A DNA stretch of 62,254 nucleotides, taken from the NCBI GenBank assembly GCA_003136315.1, contig PLDW01000151.1:1-62254 (forward strand). Reading direction: 5' to 3'. The DNA comes from Gemmataceae bacterium (GTDB lineage: Bacteria > Planctomycetota > Planctomycetia > Gemmatales > Gemmataceae). A program made the translations under genes and the position numbers. Below the pieces are notes generated by a model, which was given only the letters and a program-made list of their open reading frames with translations, was not told the origin of the DNA and searched no databases. Within the stretch, counting starts at the first letter, position 1. Each line of letters begins with the position of its first letter. This document shows, one piece after another, positions 27,333 to 34,698 of the stretch.

Positions 27333-27537
27333 GAGCGTTCGCAAGCAACTGGAGCACATCCGCGACCAGACAAACGCCGACAGTCTGGCCGAAGTGATCC
27401 GACGGGCTTTGGCCGTCTACGACATCCTGCGGAAGACGACTGCCGATGGTGGCGTGATCGTCCTGCAAACGGCAACAGGAGAGCAAAGGCTCGTGATTCC
27501 GGAATTCGCCCCCCTCGACGACAAGACGACCCCTTGA
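27304..27537 (+). CDS. Ribbon-helix-helix-like small regulator
   Basis: This protein of about 77 residues has MTRLSLEMAESVRKQLEHI then ADSLAEVIRRALAVYDILRK. A beta-strand followed by two helices is the ribbon-helix-helix DNA-binding fold of CopG/MetJ type. A short C-terminal strand pair follows (GGVIVLQTATGEQRLVIPEF). It probably binds DNA as a dimer and may autoregulate. I chose ATG 27304 because it places the first beta-strand at the N-terminus; 27277 would add nine residues. A strong hairpin 19 nt after the stop probably terminates the transcript. Confidence 0.75.
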   Translation: MTRLSLEMAESVRKQLEHIRDQTNADSLAEVIRRALAVYDILRKTTADGGVIVLQTATGEQRLVIPEFAPLDDKTTP

Positions 27538-27555
27538 TGGGGCATTGCCAGCGGA

Positions 27556-27603
27556 ACGACAGCGGCCCGGCAAAGCCATTTGGCTTTGCCAGGCCGCTGT
27601 CGT
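27556..27603. terminator. Strong hairpin, 23-bp stem with a 2-nt loop
   Basis: The arms 27556-27578 and 27581-27603 pair over 23 positions with a single mismatch. It lies between the convergent RHH-protein gene and the leftward transcripts from 28-30 kb. There is no long T tract, so it may be a bidirectional terminator or a mobile palindrome. Confidence 0.6.
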
Positions 27604-27738
27604 ACTGGCCGTGGGGGTAAAGTGCCCGGATGTTATCCTCGACTGGTTCGGTGGGGATCGGGTGTCTACTCCGTTCCCCTTCGTTTCCCCCACTGTCACT
27701 AAGATCGCGAGCACCAAAAAGGTCCAACGCTTCCCCAT

Positions 27739-28020
27739 CTACATCCTCCGACATGGGCCTTCTGCCGCCGACCGCCCGGAACTCAGGTGCATGCGCGTAC
27801 GAGGGGCCCGCACTCCCCGGAAGCAATCGCGGCCAGTCTCTGCGGGGAGGTCCACTCGGACGACCCACCACGGAGTCGATTGTGATTGGTGGACCGCCCC
27901 GCCGTCAAGCGAATTGCCGAGGCACTCCGGGCCAGCGGTGAGCGGGTTCACTTTCACCACCCCCAGCACCTCCAGCAGTTTCGATTTCTTCACCGTTGCC
28001 AGCGCCTGGTCAGTGATCAT
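27739..28020 (-). CDS. Hypothetical protein downstream of a kinase
   Basis: This possible 93-residue protein starts at ATG 28020, only 10 nt after the kinase stop on the same strand. Its first two thirds look like coding sequence with G/C-rich third positions (MITDQALATVKKSKLLEVLG, then TPWWVVRVDLPAETG). The last third is Arg/Ser-rich and less convincing. No family was recognised. The position suggests it could be translated with the kinase. Confidence 0.4.
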   Translation of the reverse strand: MITDQALATVKKSKLLEVLGVVKVNPLTAGPECLGNSLDGGAVHQSQSTPWWVVRVDLPAETGRDCFRGVRAPRTRMHLSSGRSAAEGPCRRM

Positions 28021-28030
28021 CTCGATCCGC

Positions 28031-30277
28031 CTACCCCCAATCCCGAGTCGGAACCTGTGCGAGGGCAGCGAGGTCGGTGCGGGTGCGGCCCTCAAGCAGG
28101 TAGGCGAGTCCGACGCCCGCCAGACCTGCCGCGCTGAGTACCGCCATCGCCGGCACGATCGAAGTTCGGCTCAAGGCGAGCAGGGTCACCGCGAGAAGGG
28201 GGACAGCGGCAGCTACCGCGCGGTAGAAGCCCAACTCCCGCTCCACTCGGCGAAGGGCAGGGGGGTCGGTAGAGACCAAACCGTTGGGACCGAGCAGAGT
28301 CGGGTAAAACACCCGGACGGCCAGAAAAGTCACAAGGAAGTACGGGTACGCGGCCGCGATCAACCCACAGACGACAAGTGACATCAGGAAATGCGCATAG
28401 GCTACCGGACCCTCCGGGGGTGGACCGGCGGCCGCCCGCAGGGCCACCGGCCATACGGCCCCAGCCACTGCCCAGCAGCCAACGCTCACCCACGCGGTGA
28501 TCCCGCCCAGCCGTAGACTCCGCAGGCGGAGGCAGGCAAGATCGTCCGGGTTCGGCCGTGTTCCCTCCTGAATTTGCCGCAACCCTCTGGCTACCGGCCG
28601 CACCGCGCGGGCGACGAGCCACAGGCCGAGCGGGAAAAATACCCCATTCACGGCCAAAATGATCAGATTGAAGACTGATTGCTCAATTGGCTCGTGGAGG
28701 ATGATCTTCTGGGCTCCCGGCCATTTCTCGATGATCTCAGTCTGGTTGTAGACGATGTTAAAAAGTGAAGCCAGGATGTTCGGGATGAGCGCGATCAGGT
28801 AGATCGTCGCGAGTGGAAACCGCCGGGCCACCCTCCGCCACCCTCCGGAAGTGGGCCGGACCAGGCTTCGGGTGGCTGGACGCAGGCACAGCTCCAGTTC
28901 GCGGGCCATTTCCCCGGCGGTTGCTGGCCGCTGATCGGGGTCCGGGTCGAGGCAACGTAGAATAACCTCGCGAAAGCCAGGGACATCCCCCTCCGGGAAG
29001 CTTGCAGCGGCGACCGGCGGGCCTGCCCGCCGTCGCGCCGCCAGGGCGGCGAGCGTTTGAGGCCACTGACCGTTGAAAGCTTCCGGGCCAAACGGCCGGG
29101 CCAGGGTTGTCAGCTCCCAGAGAGTGACCGCGAGCCCAAAGATATCAGTCCGGCCGTCCAGACTCTCGGGCGGCCGGGGGTGGTCGGGATTGAACGCCTC
29201 CAGATGTTCGGGAGACATGTAGGCCAGGCTCCCGCCGAAGAAAGCGGCCGGGCCAGCCCCTTCCAGTTTCGAGCAACTGCCGACATTGAAGTCCGCCAGC
29301 AGAGGCTCCCCCTCGGTCGTCAGAAGTACGTTCGCTGGCTTGACGTCCCGGTGCAAGACCCCGTGTCGGTGGGCGTAGTCGAGAGCCGCCGCGAGCTTCG
29401 CTCCGATGCCGCAGACCGTCGCGGGCCAGCTCCGAGCGGCCCACATCTGCCGGGCTGTGGAGGCCGCCGGGGGGATTTCGCCCCTCCGTTCGAGTGCCGC
29501 ATCGACCGCTGCCAACAGGGTCCGGCCCGAACGATGATCGGGGGAGACCAGACGGACGTGGTCAAGCAAATCGAGGAGAGTTCCGCCCGCGAGATAGGGC
29601 ATGTAGACAAGCTGGAAGCCGCGATCAGGTACAACTCGCTGGTCGTACACCCGGACGATGTGGGGGTGGTCGAGCTGCGCGAGCGTCTGGGCTTCCTTCC
29701 CGCGTTGAGACGAGATTTTCAGCGCGACCAGCCGCTGCATGGCTCGTTGCCGGGCGAGGAAGACCTTGGCAAACTGGCCCTCTCCGAGTAGGGCCAGGAG
29801 GTCGAAATCGTCGATCTGGTCCCCAGGAACGACGGTCAAAGGGACACGCCCGCCAAACACCGATGTCGATTGAGCTGGGGTCGTCCCGCCGAGCAACCGG
29901 GCGAGGTCGGCAGCACGATTTGGGAACCGGCGGTAGTAGTCGGCTGGGTCAGCGGACCAACCAGCCCGGCGACGGAGATGATAGTCCTCGTACAACAAAT
30001 CAGAAGGCGGGCCATCTGCCGCCAGTTCAGGAAAATCGCGAAGGTAGCTTTCGAGCGCGCGGTCCAGGTTCCGCTGGATCCGGTAGTCGAGGTCGAGCTT
30101 GATCAACTCGACCAGGACCAGCCATCGGGTGGGCGGGCCGGGCGGAAGGAATCCGGCCAGGTTGGGAGGCGGGCCAGCCGTCTCCCAGACCCGGGCGAAC
30201 GCCTCCAGGCGATCGCTCACCACCTCCCACAGGCGGGTCACGTCACTCGGGCCGGGAATCGTATCGGCGGTTTGCAT
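28031..30277 (-). CDS. Ser/Thr protein kinase with C-terminal membrane domain
   Basis: This protein of about 748 residues has a planctomycete-type N-terminal region (LVLVELIKLDLDYRIQRNLD, then YLRDFPEL) ahead of a Hanks-type kinase at about residues 160-460. The motifs are LLGEGQFAKVFLAR, VALKIS, HRDVKPAN and GSLAYMSPEH. The magnesium motif reads DFN instead of DFG, although the aspartate is kept. The C-terminal region carries five or six helices (IYLIALIPNILASLFNIVY, LIILAVNGVFFPLGLWLVA, GLIAAAYPYFLVTFLAVRVF and others). It is therefore a membrane-embedded receptor or transducer. The long open frame up to 30520 is not needed: ATG 30277 gives a normal start. It is divergent from an ECF sigma factor, a frequent pairing in planctomycetes. 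Confidence 0.92.
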   Translation of the reverse strand: MQTADTIPGPSDVTRLWEVVSDRLEAFARVWETAGPPPNLAGFLPPGPPTRWLVLVELIKLDLDYRIQRNLDRALESYLRDFPELAADGPPSDLLYEDYHLRRRAGWSADPADYYRRFPNRAADLARLLGGTTPAQSTSVFGGRVPLTVVPGDQIDDFDLLALLGEGQFAKVFLARQRAMQRLVALKISSQRGKEAQTLAQLDHPHIVRVYDQRVVPDRGFQLVYMPYLAGGTLLDLLDHVRLVSPDHRSGRTLLAAVDAALERRGEIPPAASTARQMWAARSWPATVCGIGAKLAAALDYAHRHGVLHRDVKPANVLLTTEGEPLLADFNVGSCSKLEGAGPAAFFGGSLAYMSPEHLEAFNPDHPRPPESLDGRTDIFGLAVTLWELTTLARPFGPEAFNGQWPQTLAALAARRRAGPPVAAASFPEGDVPGFREVILRCLDPDPDQRPATAGEMARELELCLRPATRSLVRPTSGGWRRVARRFPLATIYLIALIPNILASLFNIVYNQTEIIEKWPGAQKIILHEPIEQSVFNLIILAVNGVFFPLGLWLVARAVRPVARGLRQIQEGTRPNPDDLACLRLRSLRLGGITAWVSVGCWAVAGAVWPVALRAAAGPPPEGPVAYAHFLMSLVVCGLIAAAYPYFLVTFLAVRVFYPTLLGPNGLVSTDPPALRRVERELGFYRAVAAAVPLLAVTLLALSRTSIVPAMAVLSAAGLAGVGLAYLLEGRTRTDLAALAQVPTRDWG

Positions 30278-30396
30278 GGCCTGGTGTGGGGATGAGTGGG
30301 AGCGTCGACAGCCGCCTTCGAGTGTTACGATATGACCGTCCGCTACTCGTCGGGAAGGGATGACCCCGGCCAGCAGTGGGCTACGGAGGATCGATC

Positions 30397-31002
30397 GTGC
30401 GTGAGAACACTTCCGACCCACCGGCCAACCGCCCCGACCTGGGTCCGGCCGGCCTGGCTGCGTTTCTGGACCAACGACGCCCGGCCTTACTGGCGTTTGT
30501 CGAACACCGGCTCGGGCCAACCTTGCGCGGCAAACTGGAGCCGCAGGATGTGCTCCAGGAAGTCGCCATCAAGGCCCTCCAGGAACTGCCGCAAACCGAC
30601 CTCAGCGGCAAAGACCCCTTCGGCTGGCTGTGCCACCTGGCCGAGCAGTGCATCATCGATGGCCACCGCCACTTCGCGGCAGGAAAACGGGCGGCCGTAC
30701 GGGAGCAGCCAGGGAACGTGCCGGTCGGCGACGGGAGCCAGGATCTCGTTGCTCTCCTTGCCGCCAGCATGACCACTCCCACCCAAGCAGTCGTACGAAG
30801 CGAGCGGGAGAAGCGACTTCGGGCGGCGATCGCTTCGTTTCCGGAGGAACACCGCGAAGCGTTGCGGTTGCGGTACGGAGAGGGTCTGGCGACGAAGGAC
30901 ATCGCCCGCCGAATGAAGAAAACCGATGTGGCGACCAGGGTTCTTTTGACCCGGCTGGTCCAGCGACTTCAGGAGTTGCTCGGACCCGCAGAGGAATCGT
31001 GA
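30397..31002 (+). CDS. ECF-type RNA polymerase sigma factor
   Basis: This protein of about 201 residues has a region 2-like segment (LLAFVEHRLGPTLRGKLEPQ then DVLQEVAIKALQEL, and GWLCHLAEQCIIDGHRHF). Region 4 is clear (RLRAAIASFPEEHREALRLR, then GLATKDIARRMKKTDVATRV). This is the layout of ECF sigma factors. GTG 30397 has GGAGGA 6 nt upstream; an in-frame GTG at 30376 has no such site. The divergent kinase suggests phosphorylation-controlled activity, as proposed for planctomycete ECF groups linked to Ser/Thr kinases. No anti-sigma factor is adjacent. Confidence 0.9.
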   Translation: MRENTSDPPANRPDLGPAGLAAFLDQRRPALLAFVEHRLGPTLRGKLEPQDVLQEVAIKALQELPQTDLSGKDPFGWLCHLAEQCIIDGHRHFAAGKRAAVREQPGNVPVGDGSQDLVALLAASMTTPTQAVVRSEREKRLRAAIASFPEEHREALRLRYGEGLATKDIARRMKKTDVATRVLLTRLVQRLQELLGPAEES

Positions 31003-31103
31003 TCCCGTTATCTGGGAACTGACCCGGGTGATGGACCGCCTACCGGGGTCGGGAAGAACTTCCCCTCACAGCCACGGGTGAGCCTGGCAGATCGGATCAA
31101 CGC

Positions 31104-31132
31104 CATCGCCCCCGCAAGTTGCGGGGGCGATG
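31104..31132. terminator. Perfect 14-bp hairpin between convergent genes
   Basis: CATCGCCCCCGCAA and TTGCGGGGGCGATG flank a single G. It sits between the stops of the sigma factor and the leftward gene at 31146, so it could terminate both transcripts. No T tract is present. Confidence 0.65.
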
Positions 31133-31145
31133 TCCTGGGCAATGA

Positions 31146-31688
31146 TCACTCCGAGGGCGGGCGGGCATCAGGCGGCAGCGGCCGGTAGGTGTCGGCCGCC
31201 TTGTCGTACCGATACCACCACTTGGTCTTCGGGCACCAGTACAGGTTGCAATCGAAGGCCTCGCTGTAGATCTTCTTCGTCCAGAACTTCGTGGCACGGC
31301 CCTTGTACTCTGTCGGCGGCGGGACTGCGGGCTGAGGCCGCGATGGGAGGTCGAGCACCGGCCCGGCGGGAGTCACAGTGACCGAATTCCCGATCCCGTT
31401 GCGGACGTTCTGGAGGATTGTCACCCCCGAGGTTCCGCCGTTATCCACCACGATCCGGTTCCCGACTCCGTTGCCAGAGCCGGTAATCAAGTTGGTGCTA
31501 CCGCCAGGGCCCCCTTGCCGAAGAACCACGCTGGGGCCGTCCACGTACATCCACCCGCCAGGCCAGCGGATGATCTGGCGGGGCGGGGGGGCCTGGGCCG
31601 GGGCAGCCGGGGGTTCTGCTGCCATCACTCCGCTTGCCCCGAGAAGCCCGAGGGCCGCCACCCCCGGGAAGAGAACTTTGCGAATCAT
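31146..31688 (-). CDS. Exported protein with GN-type repeats
   Basis: This protein of about 180 residues has a signal peptide (MIRKVLFPGVAALGLLGASG, cleavage probably after VMA). A proline-rich linker follows, and then two strand-type repeats (STNLITGSGNGVGNRIVVDN and TILQNVRNGIGNSVTVTP). They resemble the Ser/Asn/Gly strand-turn pattern of curlin-like or beta-solenoid proteins. The C-terminal part is different: Trp/Tyr-rich with two cysteines (FWTKKIYSEAFDCNLYWCPK). The next two genes share the GNGxGN motif. A matrix or surface role is inferred. Confidence 0.75.
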   Translation of the reverse strand: MIRKVLFPGVAALGLLGASGVMAAEPPAAPAQAPPPRQIIRWPGGWMYVDGPSVVLRQGGPGGSTNLITGSGNGVGNRIVVDNGGTSGVTILQNVRNGIGNSVTVTPAGPVLDLPSRPQPAVPPPTEYKGRATKFWTKKIYSEAFDCNLYWCPKTKWWYRYDKAADTYRPLPPDARPPSE

Positions 31689-31719
31689 CGTCGTCTCCTG
31701 CAAATCTGGGGACAGGCGA

Positions 31720-31998
31720 TTAATGGTTGGAGATGGTGACACTGTTGCCGTTCCCGTTGGCGACGTTGCTCAAGTTGTTGGTGTTCGTCGTCGATCCCCC
31801 TCTTGAGAAGCCCCCAAATACCGAGCTTCCCTGGTTGGAGATGCTGACACTGTTGCCGTTCCCGTTGGCGACGTTGCTCAAGGTGTTGATGTTCGTCGTC
31901 GAACCGCGGTGCCCACCGCTGGGCGGGTGGGCCGCGGCCACGCCGCTGACCAGGAGAGCCACTGCCACCGCCGCCATGCTCTTCAGAAACCGTTTCAT
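31720..31998 (-). CDS. Small exported protein with two NGNGNS repeats
   Basis: This protein of about 92 residues has a signal peptide (MKRFLKSMAAVAVALLVSGV, then AAA). The mature part is almost entirely two copies of STTNxNxLSNVANGNGNSV with (T/S)ISN at the end. The corresponding DNA repeats, about 50 nt each, are nearly identical. The regular Asn/Gly/Ser strand-turn pattern recalls curli repeats, although the glutamines that define curlin are mostly missing. Its leader and first codons match those of the gene at 32493, so the two are diverged copies placed head to head. Confidence 0.78.
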   Translation of the reverse strand: MKRFLKSMAAVAVALLVSGVAAAHPPSGGHRGSTTNINTLSNVANGNGNSVSISNQGSSVFGGFSRGGSTTNTNNLSNVANGNGNSVTISNH

Positions 31999-32089
31999 CG
32001 TACTCACTCCGTCTGAGGTTCTGTTCGGGGCGAGCGTTGTTGCCCGTCCCCAACGTGCTGAGCGAGAATTCCGGCCGAGTGTTACTCAG
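31999..32089 (-). promoter_or_regulatory. Leader shared with the paralogous gene at 32493
   Basis: Read on the minus strand, this sequence contains CAACAACGCTCGCCCCGAAC, then AGACGGAGTG, just before the ATGAAACGGTT start. The same blocks in the same order precede the gene at 32493. A further upstream block (GTAACACTC) is also shared. Conservation of the whole upstream region suggests a duplicated promoter and untranslated leader. Confidence 0.65.
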
Positions 32090-32275
32090 CTTTTTTCCGT
32101 TCGAGTGGAGAATCCGTTCCGAGATGGCCCGCGGATCGACGGAACACCCGCAGACGACACGGAAACGGAGAGTGCTCACCAACTCTCAATCATTGTGGTG
32201 ATCAGCTTCACGCGACGGTTCCGGATCGACGCAATGGTTAGGCAGGCGGCGGGAGAAAATCTCCCATCGGGATCG

Positions 32276-32340
32276 GGTGCCACAGGCGGCTGGTGAGCCC
32301 GTGAAGGCGTCCCACGGGCGGACCAGCCGCCCGTGGCACC
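32276..32340. other. Compound hairpin in an intergenic region
   Basis: The arms 32276-32294 and 32322-32340 pair over 19 positions with one mismatch. An inner GCCCGTG/CACGGGC stem lies within the loop. It is placed between the two divergent GN-repeat genes. It could be a structured RNA, a terminator or a dispersed palindrome. Apart from this hairpin and the two shared leaders, nothing else was seen between 32008 and 32492. Confidence 0.5.
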
Positions 32341-32406
32341 CACAAGCCCGGTAGGCCAGATCCGGCCGCTCCCTTACCCCCCCCTCCAGAAGAACTGGAA
32401 GAATCT

Positions 32407-32492
32407 CGTAACACTCCCCCGGGTTTGTCGCTTCAGACGATGGAGGCGGACAACAACGCTCGCCCCGAACAACCCAAGACGGAGTGCATTCG
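32407..32492 (+). promoter_or_regulatory. Leader shared with the paralogous gene at 31998
   Basis: This is the mirror copy of the leader described at 31999-32089. It contains a 21-nt block that is identical between the two copies, beginning CAACAACGCTCG and covering CGCCCCGAACA, followed by AAGACGGAGTG, and ends at the ATGAAACGGTT start. Confidence 0.65.
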
Positions 32493-32918
32493 ATGAAACG
32501 GTTCCTCACGAAGACAGTGGCTGTGGTGGGGTTGATGGTCGCACAGGTCGCGGACGGGCAGGCCGCGTCCCCGCCCTCGCTCGTCGTCGACGGCAGTGCG
32601 GACGGCCAGAACAACCGACTGACCGTCGATCCTAGCAAGGGACAAAATGTCGTCATCAATAACAGCGGTGACGGCCGCGGCAACAAGATTGTGGTGGCCC
32701 CGGACCCGGGAGGCACGGTCACCATCAATGCCAGCGGGGATGGGCAAAAGAACACGATCGTGGTCAAGGAGGCGCGAGGCGAACACGTGGTGATTCGTGG
32801 CAGCGCTGATGGGCAGGGGAACAAGGTGGTGATTGAGAAAGTCCCCGGTCATAAACCCGGCAAGCCATCCGCCCCGCAGGGGCCGGTCTGGAAGCCGCTG
32901 AACCACTCGCGGAAGTAG
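32493..32918 (+). CDS. Exported protein with four (S/A)DGQGN beta-strand repeats
   Basis: This protein of about 141 residues has a signal peptide (MKRFLTKTVAVVGLMVAQVA, then DGQA). Four repeats of about 22 residues follow, each with a G(D/A)GxxN turn and a hydrophobic strand: GSADGQNNRLTVD, NSGDGRGNKIVVA, ASGDGQKNTIVVK and GSADGQGNKVVIE. This predicts a small beta-solenoid or stacked-hairpin fold. The C-terminus is Pro/Lys-rich. The leader and start region match those of the gene at 31998, although the repeats have diverged. The fold and export suggest a surface or matrix component. Confidence 0.78.
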   Translation: MKRFLTKTVAVVGLMVAQVADGQAASPPSLVVDGSADGQNNRLTVDPSKGQNVVINNSGDGRGNKIVVAPDPGGTVTINASGDGQKNTIVVKEARGEHVVIRGSADGQGNKVVIEKVPGHKPGKPSAPQGPVWKPLNHSRK

Positions 32919-32921
32919 GAC

Positions 32922-33651
32922 GGACCCTGAGATTCAACGAACTCACCGGGAATGTGAAGAAGTGCTCCGAGGTATTCGCTTCGGCGTTGGAGGCTGCGGT
33001 CGCGGAGGAGAAGATCCCGGTCGCCCCACCCGCAACGCGGCAAAGCCGCGGGTGATCTCGGCCGAGATTGAGGTGTTCACCGACGAGGAGGTTCGAGCGA
33101 TCCTCTCAGCGGCTACCGGTGATCGGTTGGAGGCCCTCTGCACCGTGGCAGTCGGCACGGGTGCCCGTGAGGGCGAGTTATTTGCCCTGGAGGCGGCGGA
33201 CTTCGACCTCAACGCGGGTGCGGTCAAAATCACGAAGATGCTCGACCAGGGGGAGGACGGCTTCAAACTCCAGCGCCCGAAAAGCCGGTCGGGGTTGCGA
33301 ACGATCGGGCTTCCGGCTTTCGCCCTTGAAGCCATTGGCCGACATCTTGTGGGCCGCAAGCCTGGCCCCGTTTTTACCAGCCTCTCAGGAACGTATCTCG
33401 CCCGATCGAACTTCATTCGGCGGGATTGGGCCGCGCAACTCGAAAAGGCCGGGGTGTCGTACAGGAAGTTCCACACCTTGCGGCACACCCACGCAAGCCG
33501 ACTCCTGGCTGCCGGGGTCGATCCTGCGGAGGTGTCCAAGCGGATCGGTGACCTTATCGAAACCGTGATGCGAGTGTACGCCCATTGGATACCGACGATC
33601 GGCCGGGACACTGCCGCCCGGGTCGACGCGATTTACGGGGGCAAAAAGTAG
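32922..33651 (+). pseudogene. Degraded tyrosine recombinase (phage integrase-type)
   Basis: The catalytic domain is recognisable: EVFTDEEVRAILSAA, GTGAREGELFALEAADF (first Arg), KFHTLRHTHASRLL (HxxRH) and TVMRVYAHW (Tyr). Two defects are visible. The N-terminal part ends at SEVFASALEAAVAEEKI and the frame then shifts before NAAKPRVISAEI. The usual LGH segment ahead of the tyrosine reads RIGDLIET, with the conserved His missing and a residue deleted. The N-terminal arm-binding domain is absent. A hairpin follows the stop, and tRNA-Thr lies 75 bp further on with its 3' end facing this gene, the classic position of an integrated element. Confidence 0.75.
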
Positions 33652-33673
33652 AGCCCCGGAGTGATCCGGGGCT
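33652..33673 (+). terminator. Hairpin after the recombinase remnant
   Basis: AGCCCCGGA-GTGA-TCCGGGGCT is a perfect 9-bp stem with a 4-nt loop, directly after the stop codon. It is probably an intrinsic-type terminator, although it lacks a T tract. Confidence 0.6.
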
Positions 33674-33725
33674 GTAAGGTGGCGATAAGGTGGCGGTCGG
33701 GGGTGCCGATCGCCATAAGTCTAAA

Positions 33726-33796
33726 GCCGCCTGTCGGATTTGAACCGACGACCCCCGCTTTACGAAAGCGGTGCACTACCACTGTGCTAAGGCGGC
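33726..33796 (-). tRNA. tRNA-Thr (anticodon CGT)
   Basis: Read on the minus strand, the 71-nt sequence folds as a cloverleaf. The acceptor GCCGCCT pairs with AGGCGGC. The D arm is GCACAGTGGTAGTGC, the anticodon arm CCGCT-TTCGTAA-AGCGG, and the T arm GTCGG-TTCAAAT-CCGAC. The anticodon is CGT, which reads ACG (Thr). CCA is not encoded. Confidence 0.93.
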
Positions 33797-34022
33797 ATTG
33801 TCCAAGAACTTATGGCAAGAACGATCAAGCCTCTGGTGAGCGACTCAACCCTGGCTCCCTTACTTTACCCAGTTCAGGCACCACGACAAGTCCAGCATCT
33901 GGGAGTGGTGACACACGGATCGGCCGTGCGGTTCACACCCCCCCCCACTCTTGCTTCCGACACTTGTCGCGTGAGTGATCGAGCGCCGAGGTGGGGGAAT
34001 GGTGTTCGTCGTCCTGTGAAAC

Positions 34023-34475
34023 TTACTTGCCGATCAGGTGATGGTGGGACTGAATCGCAGCATGAACCTCCTTCTCGGCAGCGGTGACGTCATGGGCGGC
34101 GTTGCCGACATTGCCGGTCCTCAGTTGCCGTTCCGCCTTGTGACACTCGGCAAGTGCCCGCTGGAGAATTCCGTGGTGATGGTGATGGGCGGCAGTCGTG
34201 ATAGCCCCGCTCAATCCTGACCGCTGTTTCGAGAGGTGGTGCTGCTTGTGGTGACTGATCGCCTGGTCCAGTTGATGGATGGCTGCGGAAATGTGGTGGT
34301 GTCCGCGAGATGCGTTGTTTGCTTTGATGGCACCGTGCGCGGCTCCGAGGTCACGCAGTGCCTGGTGAAGGTGTTGCAGGTGGTGGTTTCGGCCCAGATT
34401 CACAGCCGGGGAGGCGCTACTGGTGGTCAGGACCGTTGCCAGGGCACATCCGAAAAGTATACGGGTCGAGAACAT
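34023..34475 (-). CDS. Exported histidine-rich protein
   Basis: This protein of about 150 residues has a signal peptide (MFSTRILFGCALATVLTTSS, then ASPAVN). The mature helical domain is rich in histidine, with clusters such as HHLQHLHQAL, GHHHIS, HHKQHH, HHHHHGI and SHHHLIGK. The rest has an Ala/Gln/Asp helix pattern in which His recurs on one face. Such a composition suggests periplasmic binding of nickel, zinc or copper, or proton buffering. That is an inference from composition alone. It stands apart from its neighbours, with the tRNA on one side and an HNH gene on the other. Confidence 0.78.
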   Translation of the reverse strand: MFSTRILFGCALATVLTTSSASPAVNLGRNHHLQHLHQALRDLGAAHGAIKANNASRGHHHISAAIHQLDQAISHHKQHHLSKQRSGLSGAITTAAHHHHHGILQRALAECHKAERQLRTGNVGNAAHDVTAAEKEVHAAIQSHHHLIGK

Positions 34476-34698
34476 GGGGCACTCCGGAGAATGAGCGCGG
34501 AACTGTTTGGCAGGAAATGGCAACTTGAGCTACCCGGTAAAACCCCACTCCGGAGATCGGGTTCCGGCGGTTTTTCATTTTGCGTTCACGAAGAGGGGAG
34601 ACGGCCCACTGGGAGGAATCGTGCGATGGAGAGGAGGACTGTTTTCCCAGCCGATGAGCCACGAAATGATGAACGCCCCGGAATTTCCGGGGCGTCAA

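Noticed and set aside
28031-30520. Start of the membrane kinase at 30520.
   Set aside because: The extra 81 residues overlap the divergent sigma-factor gene and its promoter, and lack domain character. ATG 30277 is preferred.
32962-33651. Intact integrase call for the 229-codon frame.
   Set aside because: The N-terminal part of the catalytic region lies in a shifted frame upstream, and the conserved GH before the tyrosine is missing. It is better treated as a pseudogene.
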